From the NCBI GenBank assembly GCA_038146805.1, contig JAYQSH010000005.1:62001-126000 (forward strand): DNA of 64,000 nucleotides, read 5' to 3'. The notes below the pieces were generated by a model, which saw only the letters and a program-made list of their open reading frames with translations, made no database searches and was not told where the DNA came from. Source of the DNA: CAIYXB01 sp038146805. GTDB lineage: Bacteria > Cyanobacteriota > Vampirovibrionia > LMEP-6097. Shown in pieces: positions 54,297 through 63,107 of this stretch (within the stretch, counting starts at the first letter, position 1; every line of letters starts with the position of its first letter). The position numbers were made by a program, and so were the translations under genes.

Positions 54297-55232
54297 ATGA
54301 GTTCAATAACAGTACCAGCAAATCTTTCAGCAACACAGCATACACATACAAATTCCTTGGATGCAGGAATTAATTAGCAAGCCCAAGTTGATTTCACATC
54401 AACACCAACTGCAAATCTTCAGGCTGCAACACCTACAAACTTTTCAAGTACAGAAAATACAACTGCATATAGTCCGACAGCAACAACTGCTAAAACATTT
54501 ATAAAGACTTTGGCTCAAGTTGTTGCAACAGCACCAAATGATGCTCAGGCACTGACTAGAGAAGGACAACAAAGCCTAACAAATTCTTTTAATATTTTGC
54601 TAGCAAACAACAAAGCCAAGATTTTAAATAAACAATAACAGAATTAAAAAATCAAATACAAATACCAGAAGCAAGATAAATTAATTAAAATATTGAATTG
54701 CTCAATTACAGAAAGAACTTCAGGGACAAAAGCTCAAGAATTCAAAGAGACAATAGTTAATTATTTGGCAAATCTTGTAACTCAAAACCAAATCAATCAA
54801 GCTTTAACAGAATCTTCTTTAATTAGCAATGACACAGCAAAAGCTTGGTTAAATCAATTTTATACACCAATAAATACAAAAGCTGAACAACCAGCTTTGT
54901 TTTTTTCTATCGCAGATCAAGCAAGCAAACTACAACCTATTGCAAAAGCTTTAGTAAAAAAATTTCAGCAAATATTAGCTAACACTGAAAATTCAATGCC
55001 GAAAAGAATTACTATAGATGTTCAACCGGGTGTTGATACACTAAGTGCAATAGAGCAACAAAGTGAACATGATCAGCAAAGCGCAGTTCAAGTAGGAGAA
55101 GCAATCTTGAAACAAAGTGTAAGCTTTGGTAAATTGATGCAAAAAACAGTAACTCAACACTTTCCATCAATATCAAAGTTGATATCGACAGTAACTAATT
55201 TGTTTCAAAAAATAACTAAAAAAAGTTCTTGA
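54297..55232 (+). pseudogene. Ser/Thr/Gln-rich protein gene with in-frame stops
   Basis: ATG with a good AAAGGGAG site, then 26 codons (MSSITVPANLSATQHTHTNS...) to a TAG at 54375. The same frame continues with TAA at 54636 and 54645 through to 55232. The 3' part, from a TTG at 54693, is an uninterrupted 179-codon frame (NCSITERTSGTKAQEFKETI ... VGEAILKQSVSFGKLMQKTV). No other frame is cleaner. Most likely a decayed paralog of the gene at 53298; it overlaps the convergent SpoIID gene by 17 bases. Confidence 0.55.
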
Positions 55233-56397
55233 GGCTAGCATTGCTATAAAAATTTTGCAGAATCTCTTTGAATGATTTTTTTTCTTCTTGTGCAAGTTTT
55301 TTTGCACCATATTGAGACATACCAATACCGTGCCCAAAGCCATAACCAATAAAATCAATTTTTTGTCTTTGCCCATCAATTAATACTTTAAAGTTGGTAC
55401 TTCGCAAAGCAAGTTTATGACGTAATTCTTCTGCCTGAAGTTTAATATGTTTTGTAGGAGAACTAAGCAAAAGCTCTTGCACTCTTCGTTCTGGAGTATA
55501 ATTCAAAACAGTAACTGCAACTATATCAGCTAAGTTTAAATCATCAAGTGCCATATTCAATTCATGAAAACTAAAAGTTTTTTTCCATGCCTGCATTTGA
55601 TCTTCAATTTTGTTTGCTCTTAAATAAACACTATACTCCAGTCCCCAAACATCTTGAGCACTTGAGCTAAAAGCTCCTGCTTGACTAAAGAAATAAGCAT
55701 CAATAGGCTTTGCTAACGAATCAAATAATGCCATTGATTTAGTTTCAGCTAGTGCTTGATTACTACGTTCATTTTCAAAAGCATAGCCCTTGTAAACTTG
55801 GTCTTCGACTGTTGCTTTTAAGTCAAAGCCAAGATTTTCACGTCGTTTTAATTTAGCCAATGTATAGGTTCTAGCCGCAACAGCTTGGGCTTTTAGAGCT
55901 TCTAGAGGCCAACTGGTTGGCATTTCACTTGGCACAACACCTTTTAAATAATCTTCTATATCAAGTTTGTTTATGATAGTAAAAGAATCTTGATTAACTT
56001 TGACTTTAAGAGCCCCACGATAAAGTTGATATTTTTGTTCAAACAAATTTTCTTTTAGTGCCCAAATACATTGAGATTGAATTTCTTTTTCGTTACACAT
56101 AAATAATAAATCATCAGAACTTGTCTGCAAATCTGGAGCAGCGGCAATAACCAACTTGTCATTTGTTTGCGACGAATAGCGCAACAATAGCCTATCGGCT
56201 TTTTGTTTTTTCATCAAAAGATTTTTTATATTACCATCGTTATCCAAGCTATAAACATAAAAAGCATGATTAGCTCGAATATAATGCATAACAGAATTTT
56301 CAACAATACCAATATCAACCAGTAATTCTTGAGCGTTAGCGGGCAAAAAACATAACAAGAAAAGCAAAAGAAAAAGGTAATTATCTCTTTTAAGCAT
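55216..56397 (-). CDS. SpoIID/LytB-domain exported protein
   Basis: 393 residues with a signal peptide (MLKRDNYLFLLLFLLCFLPA). The domain runs from about residue 140, with YLKGVVPSEMPTSWPLEALK and AVAARTYTLAKLKRR, to GFGHGIGMSQYGAKKLAQE near the C-terminus. SpoIID enzymes are lytic transglycosylases acting on denuded glycan strands in sporulation; relatives without sporulation occur in many phyla, including Cyanobacteria. So it probably modifies peptidoglycan here. TATAAT ends 9 bases before its ATG. Confidence 0.9.
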   Translation of the reverse strand: MLKRDNYLFLLLFLLCFLPANAQELLVDIGIVENSVMHYIRANHAFYVYSLDNDGNIKNLLMKKQKADRLLLRYSSQTNDKLVIAAAPDLQTSSDDLLFMCNEKEIQSQCIWALKENLFEQKYQLYRGALKVKVNQDSFTIINKLDIEDYLKGVVPSEMPTSWPLEALKAQAVAARTYTLAKLKRRENLGFDLKATVEDQVYKGYAFENERSNQALAETKSMALFDSLAKPIDAYFFSQAGAFSSSAQDVWGLEYSVYLRANKIEDQMQAWKKTFSFHELNMALDDLNLADIVAVTVLNYTPERRVQELLLSSPTKHIKLQAEELRHKLALRSTNFKVLIDGQRQKIDFIGYGFGHGIGMSQYGAKKLAQEEKKSFKEILQNFYSNASLKNFF

Positions 56398-56418
56398 TAA
56401 TTTATATTATAGTAGTAA
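56398..56418. promoter_or_regulatory. 21-bp divergent promoter with overlapping -10 elements
   Basis: Only 21 bases separate two start codons. Plus strand: TATTAT at 56405-56410, 8 bases before the ATG at 56419. Minus strand: TATAAT at 56412-56407, 9 bases before the ATG at 56397. The two -10 hexamers overlap by four bases, so the polymerases should exclude each other and both messages should be leaderless. Confidence 0.65.
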
Positions 56419-57501
56419 ATGCAAATGGCAAAAACTGTAAATTATGTTTTTTTGGGACTGGGGTCAAACCTAGGTAACAAAGCGCAAAATTTACAAAAAG
56501 CAATTAAACATTTAGAAGCAAACACAAATATTTTTCATATTGAGCAGTCATCTATTTATGAAAATAAAGCAATTGAAGAAGCTGGACCAGATGATTTTTT
56601 AAATCAAGTGATTTTTATTGAAACCTCACTGAGTGCTTATGAATTACTCACTGCAATTCAAAATATCGAACAAGAACTTGATCCACAAAGAGAAAGCAGA
56701 GGTAGAAAAAAATCTCGATATTTAGATATAGATATCTTAATTTTTAATGATGACAATATAGACGACAAACTTTTAACAATACCGCACCCAAGAATGCAAG
56801 AACGTGATTTTGTCATGAACCCTTTAAATGAACTTAAAACTAAAAAACTACAAAAACAAATTTTATTAAAACCACAAAACAACAACAAAGCCATCAAAAG
56901 CCTTATGGACTTCAATGATTTCGCAAGAAAACTCTCTAAAAAAGAACTTAAGCTACTCGACAAAATTGAAGATTTTAAAAAACAAAAAAATCAATTTGTT
57001 TTTAGACCAATGCTATTAGAAGATTTGGATATAGTTTTAGAGCTTGACGAAATTGCCTTTGGTAAAAAGCATTGGGGTAGAGATACCTTTGTCAAAGAAC
57101 TTAATAATCAATACGCCAATTATATAACTGTTACAACTTTAGAAAAAGAAGTGATCGCATATATTGGAACTTGGTATGTGATTGATGAGATGCATATAAT
57201 GACACTTGCAGTCGCTCAAAAAGCACAGCGACAAGGAATCGCTGAAGCCCTTTTAATGCTTGCTTTTCAGCATGCCTACAAAAACAAAATCCGGACTGCC
57301 ACTCTCGAAGTCAAAGCAAATAATTTTGCTGCTATTTCTTTATACAAAAAATATTTATTTAAACAACAAGGCATCAGACCTAAATATTACTCAGATGGAC
57401 AAGACGCACTATTACTTTGGACTAATGAAATCTCTGAAGATTTATTTATAGAAAATTTCTGCAAACAAATAGAAAATGCACAAGAAAAATTAGTTGTTTA
57501 A
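56419..57501 (+). CDS. HPPK fused to a GNAT (RimI-like) acetyltransferase
   Basis: 360 residues in two enzymes. Residues about 5-150 are 6-hydroxymethyl-7,8-dihydropterin pyrophosphokinase (FolK): LGLGSNLGNK, FLNQVIFIET, RYLDIDILIFND and the IPHPRMQERDFVMNPL end. A linker with many Lys and Leu (about 151-195) leads to a GNAT domain (about 196-345): MTLAVAQKAQRQGIAEALL is the acetyl-CoA motif A, and LEVKANNFAAISLYKKYLF matches RimI's terminal motif. The fusion of a folate enzyme to an N-acetyltransferase is unusual; a missing stop or indel could also explain it. Confidence 0.85.
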   Translation: MQMAKTVNYVFLGLGSNLGNKAQNLQKAIKHLEANTNIFHIEQSSIYENKAIEEAGPDDFLNQVIFIETSLSAYELLTAIQNIEQELDPQRESRGRKKSRYLDIDILIFNDDNIDDKLLTIPHPRMQERDFVMNPLNELKTKKLQKQILLKPQNNNKAIKSLMDFNDFARKLSKKELKLLDKIEDFKKQKNQFVFRPMLLEDLDIVLELDEIAFGKKHWGRDTFVKELNNQYANYITVTTLEKEVIAYIGTWYVIDEMHIMTLAVAQKAQRQGIAEALLMLAFQHAYKNKIRTATLEVKANNFAAISLYKKYLFKQQGIRPKYYSDGQDALLLWTNEISEDLFIENFCKQIENAQEKLVV

Positions 57502-58131
57502 TGCAAGCTTTGCATCTTGCTTGAGTTTTTTGCTGTCTTTTGCAATCACATTTGCTAAAGCACTTTGGCGAGCACCCTTTTGACCTTGATAATTACTTTT
57601 ACCAAATTTCTTTTTGCCATATGGATTTGCTACAGCTAAGTTTTTATGGAAAATCATCTGAGCAATTGGCTTTCCGGCTTCTAAAGTCAAAGGCGATTTG
57701 CCTTGATTCGTCAATTCCACAACAGCTTCACCATCAAAACCGCTATCAAATAAGCCCGCAGACTCTACATAAAGACCAAGTCGCGCCCAAGAACTTTTGC
57801 CTTGTAAGACACCATGTAAATTAGCAGGAAAATAAAAGAACTCCTCAGTTGTAGCCAAGACAAATTCTCCGGGAGACAGAATAATAAAATCTGCATCAAA
57901 TGTTTCAAAGCTACCATCCTCATTTTGACGAGCAAAATTTCTAGCCAAATGTACATCTAAACTATTGGGCTGAATTGCTTCTTGACGATAGCCGTCAATT
58001 TTGAGTAAACCTAATTTTAAAAAAAGTCGCATTTGCCAATCAACTAAATTACCAGAAGCAAAAAATATCAAATGCAAAGCATAGGCACTGATTAAAGATA
58101 AAATTAAGGATATTGGCAAAATCATCATCAT
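57490..58131 (-). CDS. dcd: dCTP deaminase (Dcd family)
   Basis: Deaminates dCTP to dUTP, feeding dut. 213 residues with QPNSLDVHLARNF, GKSSWARLGLYVESAGLFDS (substrate/metal loop) and GFDGEAVVELTNQGKSPL. The C-terminus is the NPYGKKKFGKSNYQGQKGA lid. The first ~33 residues are a hydrophobic extension not seen in the family. An ATG at 58032 (MRLFLKLGLLKIDGY) is an alternative start, so the N-terminus is uncertain. It overlaps the folK fusion gene by 12 bases. Confidence 0.85.
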   Translation of the reverse strand: MMMILPISLILSLISAYALHLIFFASGNLVDWQMRLFLKLGLLKIDGYRQEAIQPNSLDVHLARNFARQNEDGSFETFDADFIILSPGEFVLATTEEFFYFPANLHGVLQGKSSWARLGLYVESAGLFDSGFDGEAVVELTNQGKSPLTLEAGKPIAQMIFHKNLAVANPYGKKKFGKSNYQGQKGARQSALANVIAKDSKKLKQDAKLALNN

Positions 58132-58212
58132 AGATTAATTAAGTTTAGCAAGCTATGTTTTATAGCATAGCTATACAAGGCTTATAAATTTTTAATTTAA
58201 CTTTGACAATCA

Positions 58213-59277
58213 TTAGGCAGCTATTTCAGCGCCCAAAAGATTTTTGAGTTGGTCCACTCTTGAACTTTTTGAAACTATATCGTCAATACGTACTAAGCCC
58301 TGTTGATAAAGTTCAGCTAAAGATGCCTCAAGAGTTTGCATACCTTCTTTGCGGCCCGTTTGAATCGCAGAATAAATTTGTGATGTTTTACCTTCACGAA
58401 TTAAATTTGCAATCGCAGGAGTTACAGACATTATTTCCATTGCCATACAACGCCCCGCTCCATCTTTTTTCTTTAGAAGAGTTTGTGACAACACAGCTTT
58501 AAGAGAATTTGATAATTGAATTCTTATTTGTGTTTGTTGCTCTGGTGGAAAGACATCTATCAAGCGGTCAATAGTTGTTGCCGCTGACGAAGTATGCAAG
58601 GTACCAAAAACCAAATGCCCTGTTTCAGCTGCAGTTACAGCTAAAGAAATCGTTTCTAAGTCACGCATCTCACCAATGAGAATAACGTCAGGATCCTCTC
58701 TAAGAGCAGATCTTAGTGCATTTGAAAAGCTATGAGTATTAGAGCCAAGCTCACGTTGGTTAATCAAACTTTTTTTAGATTTATGCACAAACTCAATTGG
58801 ATCTTCGATTGTCAAAATATGTTCTGAACGATGAGTGTTTATCCAATCAATAATTGCAGCAAGTGTTGTCGATTTACCAGAACCAGTCGGACCTGTAACT
58901 AAAACCAAACCTCTTGGTAATTGAGCAATTTCTTTTGTTGTTGAAGGCAACTGTAATTGCTCAAGGGTTGGAATCGTTTCTGTGATTGTTCTTAGCGCCG
59001 CAGCATAGCCAAATCTATCACAATAAATATTTATACGAAACCTTCCTAAGCCTTCAAGACCATAAGAAAGATCAATCTCTCTATTTTCTAATAAAAATTC
59101 TGTCTGCTGAGGAGTCAAAAAACTAAAACATAATTTTTCAACTTGATCAGGCGAAAAAGGAGCAAAATCCGTTCTTTGCAATTCACCATTAATCCTCAAA
59201 ATAGGAGGTTCATGACAAGAAATATGCAAATCACTTGCTTTGGAATCTATAACAAGTTTTAAAAGCTTATCGATCAT
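58213..59277 (-). CDS. pilT: Type IV pilus retraction ATPase PilT
   Basis: 354 residues. N-terminal PAS-like segment SDLHISCHEPPILRINGEL, Walker A GPTGSGKSTTLAAII, Asp box ILTIEDPIEFVH, Walker B ALREDPDVILIGEMRD, and the His box AETGHLVFGTLHTSSA. The PilT motif is shared with PilU-type paralogs, so the symbol is family-level. It would power twitching or DNA uptake through the secretin at 18.4-20.4 kb. The upstream -10 CATAAT ends 6 bases before the ATG. It follows the 318-residue membrane-protein gene by 30 bases. Confidence 0.93.
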   Translation of the reverse strand: MIDKLLKLVIDSKASDLHISCHEPPILRINGELQRTDFAPFSPDQVEKLCFSFLTPQQTEFLLENREIDLSYGLEGLGRFRINIYCDRFGYAAALRTITETIPTLEQLQLPSTTKEIAQLPRGLVLVTGPTGSGKSTTLAAIIDWINTHRSEHILTIEDPIEFVHKSKKSLINQRELGSNTHSFSNALRSALREDPDVILIGEMRDLETISLAVTAAETGHLVFGTLHTSSAATTIDRLIDVFPPEQQTQIRIQLSNSLKAVLSQTLLKKKDGAGRCMAMEIMSVTPAIANLIREGKTSQIYSAIQTGRKEGMQTLEASLAELYQQGLVRIDDIVSKSSRVDQLKNLLGAEIAA

Positions 59278-59307
59278 ATTTGTATTATGCCAAAAAAACT
59301 ATTTAGT

Positions 59308-60264
59308 TTAAACTTTTTTTGCAAATTCTTTAAACGCCTGAATAAGATAAAAACCATTTTCAACCAAGAGGTCTGGCTGTGCCTCAGTCGTTTGCAGTAG
59401 AAGATAATTACCACGAAACTTTGCAACTAAATACCAATACTGCGTATCAGAAAATAAAAGTTGACATAAATTACCTTCATCAAGATTTAGACTTATCTCA
59501 TTATTACGTTTGAAGAGATCGAGCAACTGTTGTTTAGCAAATCCTTGCCAATGAAAAATTTCTGAGTGCAATTCTTCAGCGTTAGGACCAAGGCACATGA
59601 CTCCAGTGATACCTTCATGCAAATTATTAATTAAAATTTCTTCTAGATGATTTATTAATTCTTGGCTATCATCTTCTAAATTAACATCATCAATATATAA
59701 ATCAAAAAGCGAATTGATATCTTCTCTAATATCTGTGTCTTCTTCATAATCATCTTCAAGTAAACTTTGAGTCTGTTGCTCTTGCAAATTTGGTTCCGCA
59801 GTTTGTTTTTGATATTGCAAAGAATCTCCTGGACTTGCTTCATAATACAAATCTTGATCTTTTGTCTCACGCAAAGCCTCGGAAGCAAAAAGAAAGATTG
59901 TTAACAAATGTAAACTTAAAACCGCAATCAAATTGATAGTTAATTCCATTTGTAGATTTAATTCAAGTACACTGTAACTAATTAATTTATGCTGAGCAGA
60001 GAAAGGTAAAAAACCATGCAAAACAAAAGATAGCGCCAAAAAAGCAATAAATGCTGGAGCAATTTTAAGCAAAGGTTTTAAATCATATTTTGGGAAAGCC
60101 AAAAATAAAATCAAAAAACAAAATGGAATTTCAATTAAATAAAATCCCCAAAATGGAATTGTGATTTTTATAGGAATTAAAAAATCCAATAATAAAACAA
60201 CAAAATTACATAATAAAAATGCAAAAGCCACAAATCTGAATCTAATATTTTTTAGTTCAGGCAC
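59308..60264 (-). CDS. Membrane protein with C-terminal cytosolic domain
   Basis: 318 residues from a GTG sharing one base with the pheT stop. Residues about 10-130 contain four hydrophobic helices (FRFVAFAFLLCNFVVLLLDF). A Gln/Asp/Glu-rich linker with EDDYEEDTD follows, then a C-terminal domain (about 205-318, HLEEILINNLHEGITGVMCL) whose pattern vaguely resembles roadblock/LC7 domains. It sits between pheT and pilT on the same strand, so a role in pilus control is possible. Function not established. Confidence 0.6.
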   Translation of the reverse strand: MPELKNIRFRFVAFAFLLCNFVVLLLDFLIPIKITIPFWGFYLIEIPFCFLILFLAFPKYDLKPLLKIAPAFIAFLALSFVLHGFLPFSAQHKLISYSVLELNLQMELTINLIAVLSLHLLTIFLFASEALRETKDQDLYYEASPGDSLQYQKQTAEPNLQEQQTQSLLEDDYEEDTDIREDINSLFDLYIDDVNLEDDSQELINHLEEILINNLHEGITGVMCLGPNAEELHSEIFHWQGFAKQQLLDLFKRNNEISLNLDEGNLCQLLFSDTQYWYLVAKFRGNYLLLQTTEAQPDLLVENGFYLIQAFKEFAKKV

Positions 60265-62749
60265 TATGCTCTAAATGTAACCTTAAGTTCTTTTTCAAGC
60301 AAGCCTTTGAGTTGCTCAATATTAGCATCAATATCTTCACCAAGCAAAGTTTGCGTATCATCTTGCCATGTCAATGTGAGAGTAGTACTTTTGTTATTTT
60401 CTAAATCTAAATTACCTTGCTCACGCACAAATAAAGCACTTACTTTTATCTCTTTTAAAGTTTTATTAGTATTTTTCTTGATTAAATTGATAATACTGGT
60501 GGTTTCTAAATCCAATTTACTATCAACAGTAATATCTCTCAAAATACTTGGGGTATTTGATATTGCTTTAAATTTAATTTTTTTAGCTTTGGGAAACTCC
60601 AACTCAAAAACATAAGTTTCATCTGGCAAGTCCCACTCTTTTTGGATATTAGGATGCAGTTTTGCAATTAAACCAATTTCCTTTCCTTGATATTTCACTC
60701 TAGCCGAAATACCGGGGTGCAATAAATTATGTTGCTGTTGTTCTTGATCAATAGAAAAGAAATCTGCATCACTATACAAATTTTCAATTACTGACTTTAA
60801 GATATAAAAATTTTCTGCAAGACAAGCTTCTTTTTTGTTTGTCCATTTTTTTTCGTTTTGTACAAAAATACCCGATATCTTATTTACTTCTAAACAATCA
60901 TCACAACTCGAAACGCTATCTTTGCTGTAACCATAAATTTTACCAATTTCAAAAAGTTTAATGTCTTTGTTTTTTTGATAAGAATAATTCCTTGAAGCGG
61001 CTTGGATTAAACCCGGTATCAAAGAGCGTCTTAGAGAACTATGTTCAATGGATAATGGATTGTCCATAGCTATGGGTTTTAAAACTTGCTTAGAAATCGT
61101 ATCTATAGAACGTTGATCTAGAGATGCTACAGAATCACCAATTAAACTTGAAAGTCTTACCTCAGAATAACCGTATGCCTTAAAAACATCTCTAATGTTT
61201 TGACAAGTTTGCACATATTGAGAAACAGAATCTTTAGAAACAAAAATCGACTGAGCAGGTCTTTGAGTAGGAATATTATTAAAGCCATAAAGACGACCAA
61301 TTTCTTCTATCAAATCAATTTCTCTAGTAATATCATTTTGCCTAAAACTTGGGATAGAAAATTCAAGGCTTGCACCAGATTCCTTAAGCAATTGAATTTC
61401 AAGTCTTGCGAGAATATCAATAATTTGTTTTTTGTCAATTTTGATTCCAAGTAATTTTTCAACTTGTTTTTCATCTAAGCTAATCACCTGCATAGCAACA
61501 GTATCGCTACCAGCCATGAGAATTTCACCAACTTTAGTATCAGCAGTACTTGCTAAATCCAAAATCAACTCTACAGCCTTTAACAAAGCACTTTTTGCTT
61601 GAGCTTTATCAACTCCGCGCTCATAGCGTCGTTTTGATTCAGACTCGACACCAGCACTTCTAGAACTTTTACGCACAACACTAGGACTAAAAACTGCGAC
61701 CTCAATTAAAACATCTGTTGTGGCATCATTAATAGCAGAATTAAGACCACCCATTACGCCAGCTAATGACACAGGACCTTGAGCATCCGCAATCACTAAA
61801 TTAGTTTCGTCTAATTGATGCTCTTTTTCTTCAAGAGTAACAATTTTTTCAGAACTACTTGCCTTGCGCACAGTTAAAGTATCACCTTGCAATTTATTCA
61901 TATCGTAAAAGTGCATAGGTTGACCTCTTTCAAGCAAAACATAATTAGAAATATCAACAATATTATTAATACTGTTAACTCCCATCGCTTCTATACGGTC
62001 TTTTAACCATTGCGGCGATTCTTTGATTTGAATATTTTTTATTGCCAAAGTGAAAAAGACATCACAATCACTCTCAATAGCAGGCTTTATTGTTGTTAAA
62101 TTTTTATGGGCACTAAAATCTTTGTCTTTTGCTTTAATCAATTGTTTTTCTAAAATAGCGGCAATCTCTCTAGCTTGACCACAAACACTCAAAGCATCGC
62201 CACGATTACTTCTAGCACCAACTTCTAAAACATAATCTGATTTTAATGCTAAAACTTCTTCAATACTTGTTCCAAGAGCTTTATTGCTGTCCGCTAAAAT
62301 ATATATGCCATCACCTTGCTTAGCAAGAATTTCTTCTATCTTTGTTTTGTCGAAACCTAATTCCTCAGCAGAACAGAGCATACCAAAACTTTCTACTGCT
62401 CTAATTTTTGAGTCTTTAATTAAAAACTTATCTCCAGTTTTACGATCAGTGACTTGTGCTCCTTTTAGGCAACAGGTACTAACTGTCCGACTTGTATATT
62501 GCTAGCACCACAAACAATTTGTAAAACTTGATCACCAACATTAGTTTGCGTCACTTGCAATTTATCAGCGTTAGGGTGTGGGTCAATTTTTTCTATTTTC
62601 CCTAAAACAACTTTTGCATCAATAGCCTCTCTTGTTGCTTCAATATCTTCAACTTCAAAAGCATGCATTGTTAATTTATCTGCAAGATCACTAATATTTG
62701 TATCTTGCAAATCAATAAAATCTTTTAGCCAATCATAAGAGAGTTTCAC
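60264..62749 (-). CDS. pheT: Phenylalanyl-tRNA synthetase beta subunit, one frameshift
   Basis: About 828 residues: tRNA-binding EMAP-like domain (VVLGKIEKIDPHPNADKLQV), B3/B4 domains (RSNRGDALSVCGQAREIAAI), B5 (DITREIDLIEEIGRLYGFNN), the PheRS-like core and a C-terminal anticodon-binding ferredoxin fold. The frame breaks around 62467-62470, where one base is missing between QLVPVA and KGAQVTDRK. A GTG at 62749 (VKLSYDWLKDF) is the family start, with TAAAAT 7 bases upstream. pheS is not adjacent. Essential, so the break is probably an error. Confidence 0.92.
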
Positions 62750-62777
62750 AAATCTTATTTTAACACTGTTGTTTAGT

Positions 62778-63009
62778 GGGCGTGCTTCCAAACCCGTAAT
62801 AAGTATCTCGAGTCTTTAGATTTGGGCATAAGTAGGGTTTGGTTAGACACGCCTAACAAAAGAATCAAACACCGTCGCTTAGTGAGTTTCACACAGTGAA
62901 ACAAGCTAAGCGTAAGGTCGTTTGTGGGACTGATTTCTGACCCCATTTGCTAGTGATTTTAACATTTCACTGTATTTTAAAATTCAAAATGGGGTTTGGA
63001 ATCAGTCCC
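62778..63009. repeat. 232-bp composite palindromic repeat, copy 3
   Basis: Same three-hairpin composition as the two copies at 14.5-14.9 kb, with one base change in the middle hairpin (CACAC for CACGC). It lies immediately upstream of pheT and partly serves as its upstream region. Confidence 0.9.
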
Positions 63010-63047
63010 TTACTTCGTCATATAATAGCTTGGATTAGCTGAATCAT

Positions 63048-63078
63048 GAGACAAAATGAACACGGTCCGGAGTGTCTT
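63048..63078. repeat. 31-bp palindromic repeat, diverged copy
   Basis: GAGACAAAATGAACACGG to AGTGTCTTAC, with one mismatch in the second arm. It lies 38 bases after the 232-bp repeat, between pheT and the repeat-protein gene. Confidence 0.75.
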
Positions 63079-63107
63079 ACAGGATTTTATTTGTGAATTT
63101 GATTAGC

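Noticed and set aside
54375..54377. In-frame TAG as a sign of stop-codon reassignment
   Set aside because: TAG, TAA and TGA all end normal genes in the window (for example TAG at 17119-17121, TGA at 7005-7003), and this gene also has two TAA codons.
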